This document shows, one piece after another, positions 7,762 through 17,083 of a DNA stretch of 25,841 nucleotides. The notes under the pieces were generated by a model. That model ran no database searches and was not told the origin of the DNA. It saw only the letters and a list, made by a program, of their open reading frames with translations. The stretch is taken from NCBI GenBank assembly GCA_948470005.1, contig CAOKNI010000013.1, forward strand, positions 1-25,841. The letters are read 5' to 3'. The position numbers and the translations under genes are program-made. The stretch's first letter is position 1. Each line of letters opens with the position of its first letter. The stretch is from an uncultured Mycoplasmatota bacterium. Its GTDB lineage: Bacteria > Bacillota_I > Bacilli_A > RF39 > UBA660.

Positions 7762-9135
7762 ATGTTCTTAAGTATGTTAAAAAGACTTAATGCGATGAAG
7801 TTAATTGACTTCTTCTATTCGGGAGGAGAGTTTTTAGAATTAAGTCCTTCTCGTCAAAAAGAATTAATATTATGGTATTTAAATAAAGATTATAATAGTG
7901 ATTTAATTAATATGTCTTTAATCTTTGATTATATAGTAAATGTCATATTGGAAAAACTATTTAGTTATGAAGAAATAGATGAAGCACTAGCAAATTCCCG
8001 TTTTGCTGAAACGATGAGTCCTGATGATATATTTGATATTTTAACAGCAATGCCAAACCAAGTGTTTTAAATAATTTACCAAAGTTTATTGCCTTTTGTT
8101 TAGAGAAAATTGATGATCCATTAAGACTTACAAGAATTATAGATGATAGTAATGGTTTAGATGTAAAACTTGTTAAAGCAAGGCTTATAGCATTAAATAA
8201 TATTAACGAATTAATTAGAACTGATAGTGTGGCGACCAATATTCCATTTAATTTAGGCTTAGATATAGCGGAAAGTTCTCTTTATTCTACAAGTGATTTA
8301 AAAAAGTATTGTCTTGAAACTTGGAATAGAAGTAATAAAGAAATGGTTGAATGGTTTGCAATTCGTTATAATAAAGCTGAAGATGAAAACGAAAAAAACG
8401 GAATTTTAAATGCTTTATTAAAAGTTGCTAGAAGAAAGTAAAAAAACATATACTACTAATCAGTTAATAGATATCAAAAATCATGAAACCCTAGAAGGCT
8501 ATAGTTATTTTGCTTATGCAATAGGTAAAAGTGAATCTTTATCCAAAGAAACTAAAAATAAACTAGCTATGAAAATATATGAAACCGGGGATACCGTCTT
8601 TGTCTTTGAATGGCTTAACAAAGTAGATTGTGATTATAATTATACTATGATTGAAGGCCTTTTACTTAAAGAAAGCATTATTATTTTCAATATGCTAGTA
8701 TATTTAGATAGCACAGAACTATTAACATATGCACTTGACCATTTATTACTGTGCGAAATGCCTAAAATAAAAGAGGTCTTACATATGTTATGGCAAGGCT
8801 CAGATAATTTACCAATATTCAAAATAGAAATGGTTTTAGATAAATTATTTGCTAAATATCCTGGATATAAATTAGAAAAGGATGAAGTAATATCACTTAT
8901 TTGTGCAGGCACTAAATATACTGAATTATTCCTTAAAAGTTATGAATTAAATGCTGAAGATAGAGGGACTATTTTAGGTGTCTATATAGAAAATAATGAA
9001 ACGGAACTTTTAGTAGTATATGGTTCATACCTTATGACAGGTGATAAGTCTAAACTTGTAAATGGCGAAGCTTTAGATATTGATATAGAGGTTCTAAAAT
9101 TAATGCGTGAAAAAAACACTTCAAACCCGGAGTAA
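7762..9135 (+). pseudogene. Unknown 457-codon gene with two frameshifts
   Basis: Three consecutive reading frames join into one protein if two single bases are corrected. The first frame (7762-8070) ends just after GTGTTTTAA. Adding one T to the T4 at 8065-8068 continues it as FLNNLPKFIAFCLEKIDDP and on through the second frame to TAA at 8439-8441. Removing one A near 8434-8438 continues it as VARRSKKTYTTNQLIDIK in the third frame to TAA at 9133-9135. The segment 8071-8228 has no start codon of its own but encodes protein-like sequence in the second frame. The product is soluble, strongly helical and rich in Leu, Ile, Glu and Lys, like a helical-repeat protein. I do not recognise a family or catalytic motif. 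It sits directly upstream of parE. Confidence 0.8.
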
Positions 9136-9142
9136 AATAGCG

Positions 9143-9181
9143 AAAAAATGTAAAATAATGTTAAGGTGTTTTACATTTTTT
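9143..9181 (+). terminator. AT-rich hairpin before parE, overlapping its -35
   Basis: AAAAAATGTAAAA (9143-9155) and TTTTACATTTTTT (9169-9181) form a perfect 13-bp inverted repeat with a 13-nt loop, ending in T6. It begins seven bases after the upstream stop codon. The right arm contains the parE -35 hexamer (9170-9175). It has only one G-C pair, so its strength as a terminator is uncertain. Confidence 0.65.
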
Positions 9182-9198
9182 AATTTGTTTGGTATACT
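9170..9198 (+). promoter_or_regulatory. parE promoter
   Basis: The -35 TTTACA (9170-9175) and -10 TATACT (9193-9198) are 17 bases apart, with an extended TGG before the -10. An AGGTGA site follows at 9206-9211 before the ATG at 9219. Confidence 0.88.
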
Positions 9199-9215
9199 AA
9201 TTTATAGGTGAATAA

Positions 9216-11129
<1,914 letters not shown>

Positions 11130-11133
11130 CTTG

Positions 11134-11156
11134 CACTATCATTTGATAGTGTTTTT
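11134..11156 (+). terminator. parE terminator
   Basis: CACTATCA (11134-11141) pairs with TGATAGTG (11144-11151), directly followed by T5 (11152-11156). It lies five bases after the parE stop codon. Confidence 0.88.
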
Positions 11157-11190
11157 AAATTAAAAAACACAACCAAATGTTATGTTTATT

Positions 11191-11597
11191 TTAATCAAGA
11201 TAATCTGCACTAACCTTATATTTATTACAAATACTATATAATGCATGTGTTTCTCATATTCCGAGATAATTGTATTTACAACATTAAGTTTTTCCGCAAG
11301 TTTAACTAGAGTTAATTTATGTTCTTTTCTAAATTCTTTAAGTCTCAAACCCGCCGAAACTTTATCAATATCTTTTTTATTATTATCATACTGTAATATA
11401 TCCGTAAACCCAAATATATAATCTAACGAAACATTAAAGTAGTTACATAACTCATTTAAATGTTTTAAAAGTATAATTTGATATTCATTCTCATACATGC
11501 AGTATAGATTTTCGTTTATATCTAATATTTTTGCTAAGTCCTTTTGTTTTATTTTGATTTTATCTCTTAATTCTTTTAATACATTTCCATAAAGCAT
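11191..11597 (-). pseudogene. Two-HTH XRE-family regulator, frameshifted
   Basis: The open frame runs to 11160 and gives 145 residues with two Cro/C1-type HTH units. The first is complete: VLKELRDKIKIKQKDLAKIL through LNELCNYFNVSLDYIFG. The second begins normally with RLKEFRKEHKLTLVKLAEKL and IISEYEK, then turns into unlike, hydrophobic sequence. Another frame, starting just after the HM following EYEK, reads LYSICNKYKVSADYLD and stops at 11193-11191. That is the expected end of a second HTH_3 unit. One or two bases are therefore wrong near 11245-11252, and a short piece of the turn between helices also seems missing. No strong ribosome binding site is seen before the ATG. The target is unknown; it is probably decaying DNA in the parE-parC interval. 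Confidence 0.7.
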
Positions 11598-11626
11598 ATG
11601 ACTTTAAAATAATGGCAATGTATTAA

Positions 11627-12468
11627 CAAAAAAATAATGAAACATGTACAGAAGATAATTGCTATAATGAAATAACAGGAAGAATGCCAAGTAGCGGGTA
11701 TGCAATAAATGAAACAAAAAGTTATTGTACCATTGACAATAAAACTAAAGACACTAATGCAGTATTAAAAACGGTTAATGGCAGTCATTCTTTTAGTAAT
11801 TTAGCTAAACAAGATAAATGTTATTTATATTTTGATAAATCAAATAGTGGTGGATCTTCAATAATTGAAGAGGAAGTAGTAAAAAATACAACCCTTGGTA
11901 CTATTAATATTCGAACAGATACTCCGGATTTTATCAAAAGAGCTGGAGATACAGAAGTTTCTGTAGATACAAATAAATACTTTACATATGCAGATATATA
12001 TGAATATGATGAAACAACAAAAAATATTCTCTAGTAGATCAAAAAATATCACCATATTTTACATGTTATAAAGATTTAGTAGATAAATATGTAGTTTCAA
12101 CTTCTGGAAGTAATTCAACAAGTATAGCAACATCGACAAATTTGAGTACAATTTATAAAATTACAGAAACAAGCTCAGAAGTTGCAAAGTTTTCTTATTA
12201 TGATTTAAGTACAACTGGTTCAAGTGGAATATATAAAAGAGAAGATAACGATGGAACAACCTATTATTATCGTGGTTCTGTCACAAATAATTATTTAAAA
12301 TTCGCTAATAAGTGGTGGTGAATCATCCGTATTAACGGAGACGGAACAATCAGAATAATCTATGATGGAACAGCATATCGTGCTAATGGCACTTCAGGAA
12401 GTGATGTTACAATAAGCAATGTGAAATTTAACCAAGAACGTAGTGATATTGTAGTTGGAGCTGAATAA
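11627..12468 (+). pseudogene. Remnant of a large surface/pilin-like protein
   Basis: The region is protein-like but has no start codon, signal peptide or ribosome binding site. The first frame (open from 11627) carries Cys/Asn/Thr-rich segments such as ETCTEDNCYNE and SYCTIDNKTKD up to TAG at 12032. A second frame, one base back, continues as LVDQKISPYFTCYKDLV, then GIYKREDNDGTTYYYRGSV and IIRINGDGTIRIIYDGT. A TGA at 12319-12321 interrupts it where relatives, as I recall them, have Arg (WRIIRINGDG). The frame stops at 12466-12468. The GIYK-EDDG-YYYRG-WRI(I/V)RINGDG pattern is familiar from repeated modules of large extracellular proteins in uncultured gut Bacilli; that link is from memory. 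It has at least two lesions and both ends are lost. Confidence 0.75.
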
Positions 12469-12569
12469 TACACTTGTCTTCGTAGCTTATCTTTCATACG
12501 TGGGCGAAAAGAGCCTATCTTCTATGTCTCATTATATAGCTTGATTTCTGTCTCTTTTTCTTAAACTGC
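12469..12569. other. Intergenic stretch, no gene recognised
   Basis: The segment around 12475-12525 is visibly richer in G and C than its surroundings. The minus strand between 12577 and 12515 reads as a short, very basic peptide (KKKRQKSS, RHRR) without a start, then stops. This may be a scrap of a decayed mobile-element gene, but I cannot identify it. Confidence 0.3.
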
Positions 12570-12609
12570 TTGTAAGTTTATCTTTAATATCTTATAATTA
12601 AATCAGGTG
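12570..12609 (+). promoter_or_regulatory. Promoter and SD of the 12618 gene
   Basis: The -35 TTGTAA (12570-12575) and -10 TATAAT (12593-12598) are 17 bases apart. AGGTGA follows at 12605-12610, and the ATG is 19 bases after the -10. Confidence 0.85.
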
Positions 12610-12617
12610 AATGGATA

Positions 12618-13337
12618 ATGGTGGATATTGAGCATAGGTCGTTAGAGTTAGTTAAGAATAATTTAGGAAATTTAGAAAATCTTTTAAATGATAAAAGATT
12701 TTTAAAAGATTTTATTAATAAAGTTGCTTTTATAGATGAGTGGGATAATAATATAGCTTTTATCTGTTATAGAGACTTAATGTGTGAAATCTTTAGTAAA
12801 TGTGATATAAATGCAATTATGGGTATTTTGAGTAAAGTGGAGGACATGGCAATAAAAGAAACTGATAATGAAGTAAGTCTTTTTCTGTGTGGTATTTTAA
12901 AATTTATCTTTTTTGCTAAGAATGTTTATGAAGCTTATTTATTAGACCAATTATTATATATTATTGGAGTATTTTCTCAAGAGGATATAGCGAAAGGAAG
13001 CATAGGTCCGGTTGTCACTAATTCGCTTTGCATGGAAGAGATTAGAAGAATTTTAGATACAGCTGCAACTCGTGAGGACTTTGAAATAAAATTATATAAA
13101 CTAAAATTAAAATGTAAAAAGATGTATTTAGGCTTGCTAAAAGTTCCAGGAAATGCTCAAAAAATAACAATCTTGCCTAATTATTTATGTTCATTAGTTA
13201 TGAGAAGAGAGGATACATCTTATTCTTTAGAACTTTACGAATTACTAAGTAAAATAATTAAAAGGAAATCTCTTATCTGGTCTGTGTCTGAAGAGCCTGA
13301 AGATGATGATCAATTAACATTCTTTCCTAAACTATAA
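12618..13337 (+). CDS. Hypothetical helical protein
   Basis: This is an intact 239-residue protein that I do not recognise. The sequence is mostly helical, rich in Leu, Ile, Lys and Glu, without membrane helices. It has several scattered Cys (including RDLMCEIFSKCD and LKLKCKKM) but no C-x2-C metal motif. The C-terminus is acidic, then ends hydrophobic (EEPEDDDQLTFFPKL). The gene is a self-contained unit: a near-consensus promoter, an AGGTGA site and a terminator over its stop codon. It lies between the surface-protein remnant and the metal-efflux operon, and is not cotranscribed with either. Unlike its left-hand neighbours, it shows no lesion. Confidence 0.8.
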   Translation: MVDIEHRSLELVKNNLGNLENLLNDKRFLKDFINKVAFIDEWDNNIAFICYRDLMCEIFSKCDINAIMGILSKVEDMAIKETDNEVSLFLCGILKFIFFAKNVYEAYLLDQLLYIIGVFSQEDIAKGSIGPVVTNSLCMEEIRRILDTAATREDFEIKLYKLKLKCKKMYLGLLKVPGNAQKITILPNYLCSLVMRREDTSYSLELYELLSKIIKRKSLIWSVSEEPEDDDQLTFFPKL

Positions 13338-13358
13338 AGAGTTCTTTAGAACTTTTTT
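13336..13358 (+). terminator. Terminator of the 12618 gene
   Basis: AAAGAGTTC (13336-13344) pairs with GAACTTTTT (13349-13357) with one G-U pair and a 4-nt loop; the T run continues to 13358. It starts inside the stop codon. Confidence 0.82.
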
Positions 13359-13377
13359 AATTTGTCTTTAAATTAAC

Positions 13378-13435
13378 TTGACTTATTAATTTCGTTAGCA
13401 TATAATATTGATATGTGAACAGATATTCATATGTA
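13378..13435 (+). promoter_or_regulatory. Metal-operon promoter and CzrA/CadC-type operator
   Basis: The -35 TTGACT (13378-13383) and -10 TATAAT (13401-13406) are 17 bases apart. Just downstream, around the start of transcription, lies TGAACA-GA-TATTCA (13416-13429), flanked by ATATG and TATGT. This is the 12-2-12-type palindrome known for ArsR/SmtB-family zinc and cadmium repressors. Binding there would block transcription of the repressor-ATPase pair, and metal would release it. Confidence 0.88.
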
Positions 13436-13448
13436 GGAGGAAATTAAT

Positions 13449-13793
13449 ATGGAAGAGTGTGTTTGTTTTTTACATCAAGATTTAGCCCAAAAAGTCAAAA
13501 ATAAAATGCTTAATGATGAATTATTATTTGATATTGCTGAAGTCTTTAAAATATTTGGAGATAGTACGCGTATGAAGATTATTTATGCGTTAAAATTAAG
13601 TGAATTATGTGTCTATGATTTAGCTTATATTACTGGAAGTACGCAATCAGCAATATCGCATCAGTTAAGAATATTAAAGCAAGCAAAACTTGTTAAATCA
13701 AGAAAAGCTGGCAAAGTAGTATTCTATAGCTTAAAAGATGAACACGTAATTAAATTATTTCAGATAGGACGTGAACATGTTGAAGAATTATAA
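13449..13793 (+). CDS. ArsR/SmtB-family metal-sensing repressor
   Basis: This is a 114-residue winged-helix repressor. The recognition helix region is GSTQSAISHQLRILKQAKLV, followed by the wing RKAGKVVFYSL. The alpha5 metal site of CzrA/SmtB is complete in spacing: D97-x-H99-x10-H110-x2-E113, with Glu in place of the last His. N-terminal C4 and C6 together with C54 (ELCVYDLA) also resemble part of the CadC alpha3N site. The zinc and cadmium/lead classes are therefore both possible. An AGGAGG site precedes the ATG. The gene overlaps the downstream ATPase by 17 bases and follows a matching operator, so it is autoregulated. Confidence 0.92.
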   Translation: MEECVCFLHQDLAQKVKNKMLNDELLFDIAEVFKIFGDSTRMKIIYALKLSELCVYDLAYITGSTQSAISHQLRILKQAKLVKSRKAGKVVFYSLKDEHVIKLFQIGREHVEEL

Positions 13794-15801
13794 ATACATC
13801 TTAAATCATTTAGACTGTGCTAATTGTGCAAAAAAAATAGAAAATAAAATTGCTAAAGATGGTCGCTTTAAAGAGGTTTTAGTTAATTTTAGCTTATTAG
13901 AATTAAGTTTTAAAACAGACTTAGAAAACCCTCTTGAAATAATTATGAAAATAGTAAAATCTATTGAGCCAGATATTGTAATTACTGTTGAAAGTTCCAT
14001 CGAAAATAAAAAAGATAGAGAAATTATTCGTTTAATTTTGGCTCTTATTATTTTAATATTATCTTTATTTATCCCTAAGTCTCTAATAAAAGAGCTAATG
14101 CTTCTTGCTGTTTATGCACTACTTTTATATAAAACCTTTTTAAAGGGCTTAAAGAAGATTGTTAAAAGCCATAATGTCGATGAAAATGTTTTAATAACAA
14201 TTTCCGCAGTAGGCGCTTATCTATTAGGTGAACATATGGAAGGCATAATGGTTGTTTTGCTCTATGTTATTGGCAAAATTTTAGAAGATAAGGCAGTTAA
14301 TAAAAGCCGTCGCGAAATTAAAAACTTGCTTGATTTAAAAATAAATAAAGCTTATCTTAAAACAGGCAATACCATTAAAGAAATAGAAGCAAGTTCTCTT
14401 AAAGTTAATGATGTTATCGTCGTTAAAAAAGGAGATGTTATACCAGCAGATGGCATTTTGTTAAAAGGGAATGCTTTATTAGATACTTCTCATATCACAG
14501 GCGAATCTGTTTTACAAAAAACTAAGACTAAAGAAAAAGTTTTATCCGGTTCTATTAATATGGGCGATGTAATCGAAGTAAAAGTAACTCATACTTATTA
14601 TGAAAGTACAGCTTATAAAATTTTTATGTTAACTATAAATGCGACTAATAATAAGTCCAAAGTCGAAACTAAGGTATCTAAAATTGCAAGTTTCTATACG
14701 CCTATAGTTTTAATAATTGCTGTTGTGCTAGCAACTTGCTTACCTTTAATCACCAGTGTTAATTATAGTGATAGTATTTACCGAGCCTTAACATTCTTAG
14801 TTATATCATGTCCTTGTGCTATTGCTATTTCGGTGCCCCTTAGTTATTTTGCAGGTATTGGTGCCGCTTCACGGGCTAAAGTTTTAGTAAAAGGCAGCAA
14901 TTTTCTAGACATTTTAAATAAATGTGAAATGATTATTTTTGATAAAACCGGTACTCTAACGAAAGGCTCTTTTAAACTTGAAAAAATAAATGTTTATAAT
15001 AATAAATATACAAAGAAAGACGTTTTAGAATTAATTGCCCACGGTGAAAGTTTATCTAACCATCCGCTCGCTCGGGTCATCTTAAATGAAGTAAATTTTA
15101 AATTAGATTCTAAAAAAGTTAAAGATTTTAAAGAAATTGAAGGGCAAGGGTTAAGCTATAAATTAAATGGTCAAAGAGTAAAAGTAGGGCGTGCCGAATT
15201 TGTTAGCACTAATAAGCAAGCTAATGTCTTTTTAAGTGTCGATGGTGAGGTCATTGGAAGCCTAAATTTTACGGATAACATTAAAGATAATGCTGAATAT
15301 GTAATCATGGGTTTAAGCAAATTAAATCTTGAGACGATTATGCTAACTGGTGATAATGAGTCATTTGCTAAAATGGTCGCTGACGAAATAAATATTGATA
15401 CTTATTTTGCTGGATTATTACCTGAAGAAAAATACCAGAAATTAGCGGAATTAAAAGAATCTCATAAAGCAATATTTGTTGGTGATGGTATAAATGATAC
15501 CCCAGCTCTTGCTCTCGCTGATGTTGGTATTTCCATGGGTGAAATTGGAAGCAATAGTGCAATTGAAGCTAGTGACATTGTAATTATGAATGACAATTTA
15601 GAAGGTATATTAAAAGTGCTTAATATTTCTCATAAAACAAGTAGGATAATTACCATGAATTTAATATTTGCTATTAGCACAAAACTAGCGATTTTAGGTT
15701 TAGCAGCATTTGGCTTTGCTAATATGGCTTTAGCTGTTTTTGCCGATACGGGTGTAACTTTAATTACTATATTAAATTCTTTACGTATCTTAAAGAAATA
15801 A
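13777..15801 (+). CDS. cadA: Zn2+/Cd2+-exporting P1B-type ATPase
   Basis: This cytoplasmic-membrane pump expels Zn2+, Cd2+ or Pb2+ using ATP. With the ATG at 13777 (AGGA site at 13765-13768) it has 674 residues; a GTG six bases earlier is less likely. The order is an N-terminal HMA domain with D-C14-A-N-C17, transmembrane helices from about residue 85, the actuator with HITGES, C345-P-C347 in the membrane, phosphorylation site D389-KTGT, H429-P in the nucleotide domain, and GDGINDTPA (569-577). The P1B-2 signature residues are present: K636 and D657 in the last two helices (ADTGVTLITILNSLRIL). It is cotranscribed with the repressor before it. The choice of symbol between cadA and zntA is by convention. 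Confidence 0.93.
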   Translation: MLKNYKYILNHLDCANCAKKIENKIAKDGRFKEVLVNFSLLELSFKTDLENPLEIIMKIVKSIEPDIVITVESSIENKKDREIIRLILALIILILSLFIPKSLIKELMLLAVYALLLYKTFLKGLKKIVKSHNVDENVLITISAVGAYLLGEHMEGIMVVLLYVIGKILEDKAVNKSRREIKNLLDLKINKAYLKTGNTIKEIEASSLKVNDVIVVKKGDVIPADGILLKGNALLDTSHITGESVLQKTKTKEKVLSGSINMGDVIEVKVTHTYYESTAYKIFMLTINATNNKSKVETKVSKIASFYTPIVLIIAVVLATCLPLITSVNYSDSIYRALTFLVISCPCAIAISVPLSYFAGIGAASRAKVLVKGSNFLDILNKCEMIIFDKTGTLTKGSFKLEKINVYNNKYTKKDVLELIAHGESLSNHPLARVILNEVNFKLDSKKVKDFKEIEGQGLSYKLNGQRVKVGRAEFVSTNKQANVFLSVDGEVIGSLNFTDNIKDNAEYVIMGLSKLNLETIMLTGDNESFAKMVADEINIDTYFAGLLPEEKYQKLAELKESHKAIFVGDGINDTPALALADVGISMGEIGSNSAIEASDIVIMNDNLEGILKVLNISHKTSRIITMNLIFAISTKLAILGLAAFGFANMALAVFADTGVTLITILNSLRILKK

Positions 15802-15843
15802 AAATATGTCAAAAATGTGTAAAATTTAAAAAAACTAGTAAAT

Positions 15844-15953
15844 TACAGATTTTCTTAAATCTGTAGTGATTTTAAACAAATTTTTATAAATCTGCATCAA
15901 TTTCGTGCAGATTTTTGTATTTTTAGCCGCAGATTTTTACAAATCTGTTTTTT
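15844..15953 (+). repeat. Three tandem hairpins with shared CAGATTT/AAATCTG arms
   Basis: Hairpin 1 is ACAGATTT (15845-15852), loop TCTT, AAATCTGT (15857-15864). Hairpin 2 is AAATCTGCA (15888-15896), 9-nt loop, TGCAGATTT (15906-15914). Hairpin 3 is CAGATTT (15930-15936), loop TTAC, AAATCTG (15941-15947), then T6 (15948-15953). The 7-base core appears six times, three in each orientation, so the arms can also pair across hairpins. Hairpin 3 is a good intrinsic terminator for the ATPase operon. The others may be decayed copies or may form alternative folds. Confidence 0.85.
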
Positions 15954-16004
15954 GACTATCTTTTTCTTTTATGTTAATTTGATTTTACAGGAGAAAAAAA
16001 ATAA

Positions 16005-16901
16005 ATGAAAGTAGAAAATGGGAATCATATCTTTATGCCTTTAAAACATGACCTTTTATTTAAAGAGGCTTTTGCTCATCCCGATAATCGTGATAAATTA
16101 GTAAGATTTTTAAGTATTGTTCTTGATTTAAAAGAAAATATTATTTGGCAAAATTTAAAAGTAGAATATGAAAGTGTTTTTCGAAAAAACAAAATAAACC
16201 ATAAGAGTATGCGCGGAGATGTTGTAGTTAAATTTGCCAGTTACAAAGTTAATTTAGAGTGTTATACTTCTTTTGATTATGCCTCATTTGATAAATCAGC
16301 TTGTTATGTTATGTATATGTATTCTACTAAAAAAATAGGTGAGGATTATAACACTTTAGAACAGGTTATACAAATAAATATTATTGATGGAGTTTTTAAA
16401 AAATTTCCTGATAATTTTAAAAGTATAGGTGAGTATCACATTAAAGATGAAAATTATGAATTAGCAAATTTCAAAGTCCTATATTATAGAATTGACAAAC
16501 TACCCAATATACCATATAATGAACTTACAGAAGAGATGCGTTGGATAAAATTTATTGGGGCAAAGACTATTGAGGAAAGGCGTTTATTAGCGAACGGTGA
16601 TAAAATGTTATTAGAGTTTGATAGTTGGCTAGATGCATATGTAAATGAAGAAGCGGCTAAAAGATATTTTGGTGAGTGGGCCGAGGTTATTGCGACCAAC
16701 AAAGGCATGAAAAAAGGTTTAAAAGAGGGGCGTAAAAAGGGTCTAAAAGAAGGTCGCAAAGAAGGTCTAAAAGAAGGTAAAAACGAAAAGGCTTTAGAAA
16801 TAGCTAGAAATATGTTAAACATGAAAATGGATATTTATGATATTATAAAAGCAACGGGCTTAAGTTTAGAAAAAGTTAAATCTCTAGAAACTAAAAACTA
16901 A
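16005..16901 (+). CDS. Rpn/PD-(D/E)XK nuclease-family protein
   Basis: This 298-residue protein belongs to the Rpn (recombination-promoting nuclease, putative transposase) group. It begins with PLKHDLLFKEAFAHPDNRDKLVRFLSIVL, typical of the family. The nuclease-like core has D72 (MRGDVVV) and E85 (NLECY); the expected E-x-K or E-x-Q is E-C-Y here, so activity is doubtful. Later segments include LYYRIDKLPN and WIKFIGAKT. Residues 236-259 are three 8-residue Lys/Gly/Glu repeats, followed by a C-terminal helical domain (DIIKATGLSLEKVKSL). An AGGAG site lies at 15989-15993. Members are often multicopy and are thought to act in RecA-independent recombination or phage defence; the role here is inferred only. 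Confidence 0.85.
   Translation: MKVENGNHIFMPLKHDLLFKEAFAHPDNRDKLVRFLSIVLDLKENIIWQNLKVEYESVFRKNKINHKSMRGDVVVKFASYKVNLECYTSFDYASFDKSACYVMYMYSTKKIGEDYNTLEQVIQINIIDGVFKKFPDNFKSIGEYHIKDENYELANFKVLYYRIDKLPNIPYNELTEEMRWIKFIGAKTIEERRLLANGDKMLLEFDSWLDAYVNEEAAKRYFGEWAEVIATNKGMKKGLKEGRKKGLKEGRKEGLKEGKNEKALEIARNMLNMKMDIYDIIKATGLSLEKVKSLETKN
16710..16781 (+). repeat. Three 24-bp tandem repeats inside the Rpn gene
   Basis: Units at 16710-16733, 16734-16757 and 16758-16781 encode KKGLKEGR, KKGLKEGR and KEGLKEGK. They differ at a few third positions and preserve the frame. Such GLKEG repeats are common in this family and form a charged linker before the C-terminal helices. Confidence 0.9.
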
Positions 16902-16915
16902 GGAATAAAACTTAA

Positions 16916-17035
16916 CAAAATCTAGACTTTTTTAAATTCTTTAAGTATATTAGTAATAGTTATATAGAGAGTTTTTATGTTTATCCGGACTTACAACAAG
17001 AATATCCTAGTTTAGTGCGTAAAAAACCAGAATAA
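16916..17035 (+). pseudogene. Possible 3' remnant of a lost gene
   Basis: The frame is open for 39 codons between TAA at 16913 and TAA at 17033, with no start codon or SD. The residues are protein-like (FFKYISNSYIESFYVYPDL, then QQEYPSLVRKKPE). Such composition is plausible for the C-terminus of a deleted gene, but 39 codons can occur by chance in AT-rich DNA. Confidence 0.3.
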
Positions 17036-17055
17036 TTGTGATTAAAAGTGTAAAG

Positions 17056-17083
17056 TTAGTTTCTTTATACTTTTTTTTATGAT
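17056..17083 (+). promoter_or_regulatory. Probable parC promoter
   Basis: TATGAT (17078-17083) lies 22 bases before the ATG at 17106. A weak -35 (TTAGTT, 17056-17061) is 16 bases upstream. The in-frame ATG at 17079 is inside the -10, so it cannot be the start if this promoter is used. Confidence 0.5.

Noticed and set aside
8060..8075. Programmed -1 ribosomal frameshift at GTGTTTTAAAT
   Set aside because: The bases do not give a proper X-XXY-YYZ slippery heptamer in frame, and a second unrelated frame change follows 370 bases later.
12319..12321. TGA as a recoded Trp or selenocysteine codon in the surface-protein remnant
   Set aside because: Intact genes use TGG for Trp and TGA as a stop (for example at 436-438). 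The expected residue here is Arg, and the same gene has another lesion.
12515..12577. Insertion-sequence transposase fragment on the minus strand
   Set aside because: Only about 20 codons without a start, with stops on the far side and no recognised family or terminal repeats. Kept only as an unexplained stretch.
15844..15953. CRISPR array
   Set aside because: The repeated unit is only 7-9 bases, alternates in orientation and has irregular spacing; no cas gene is near.
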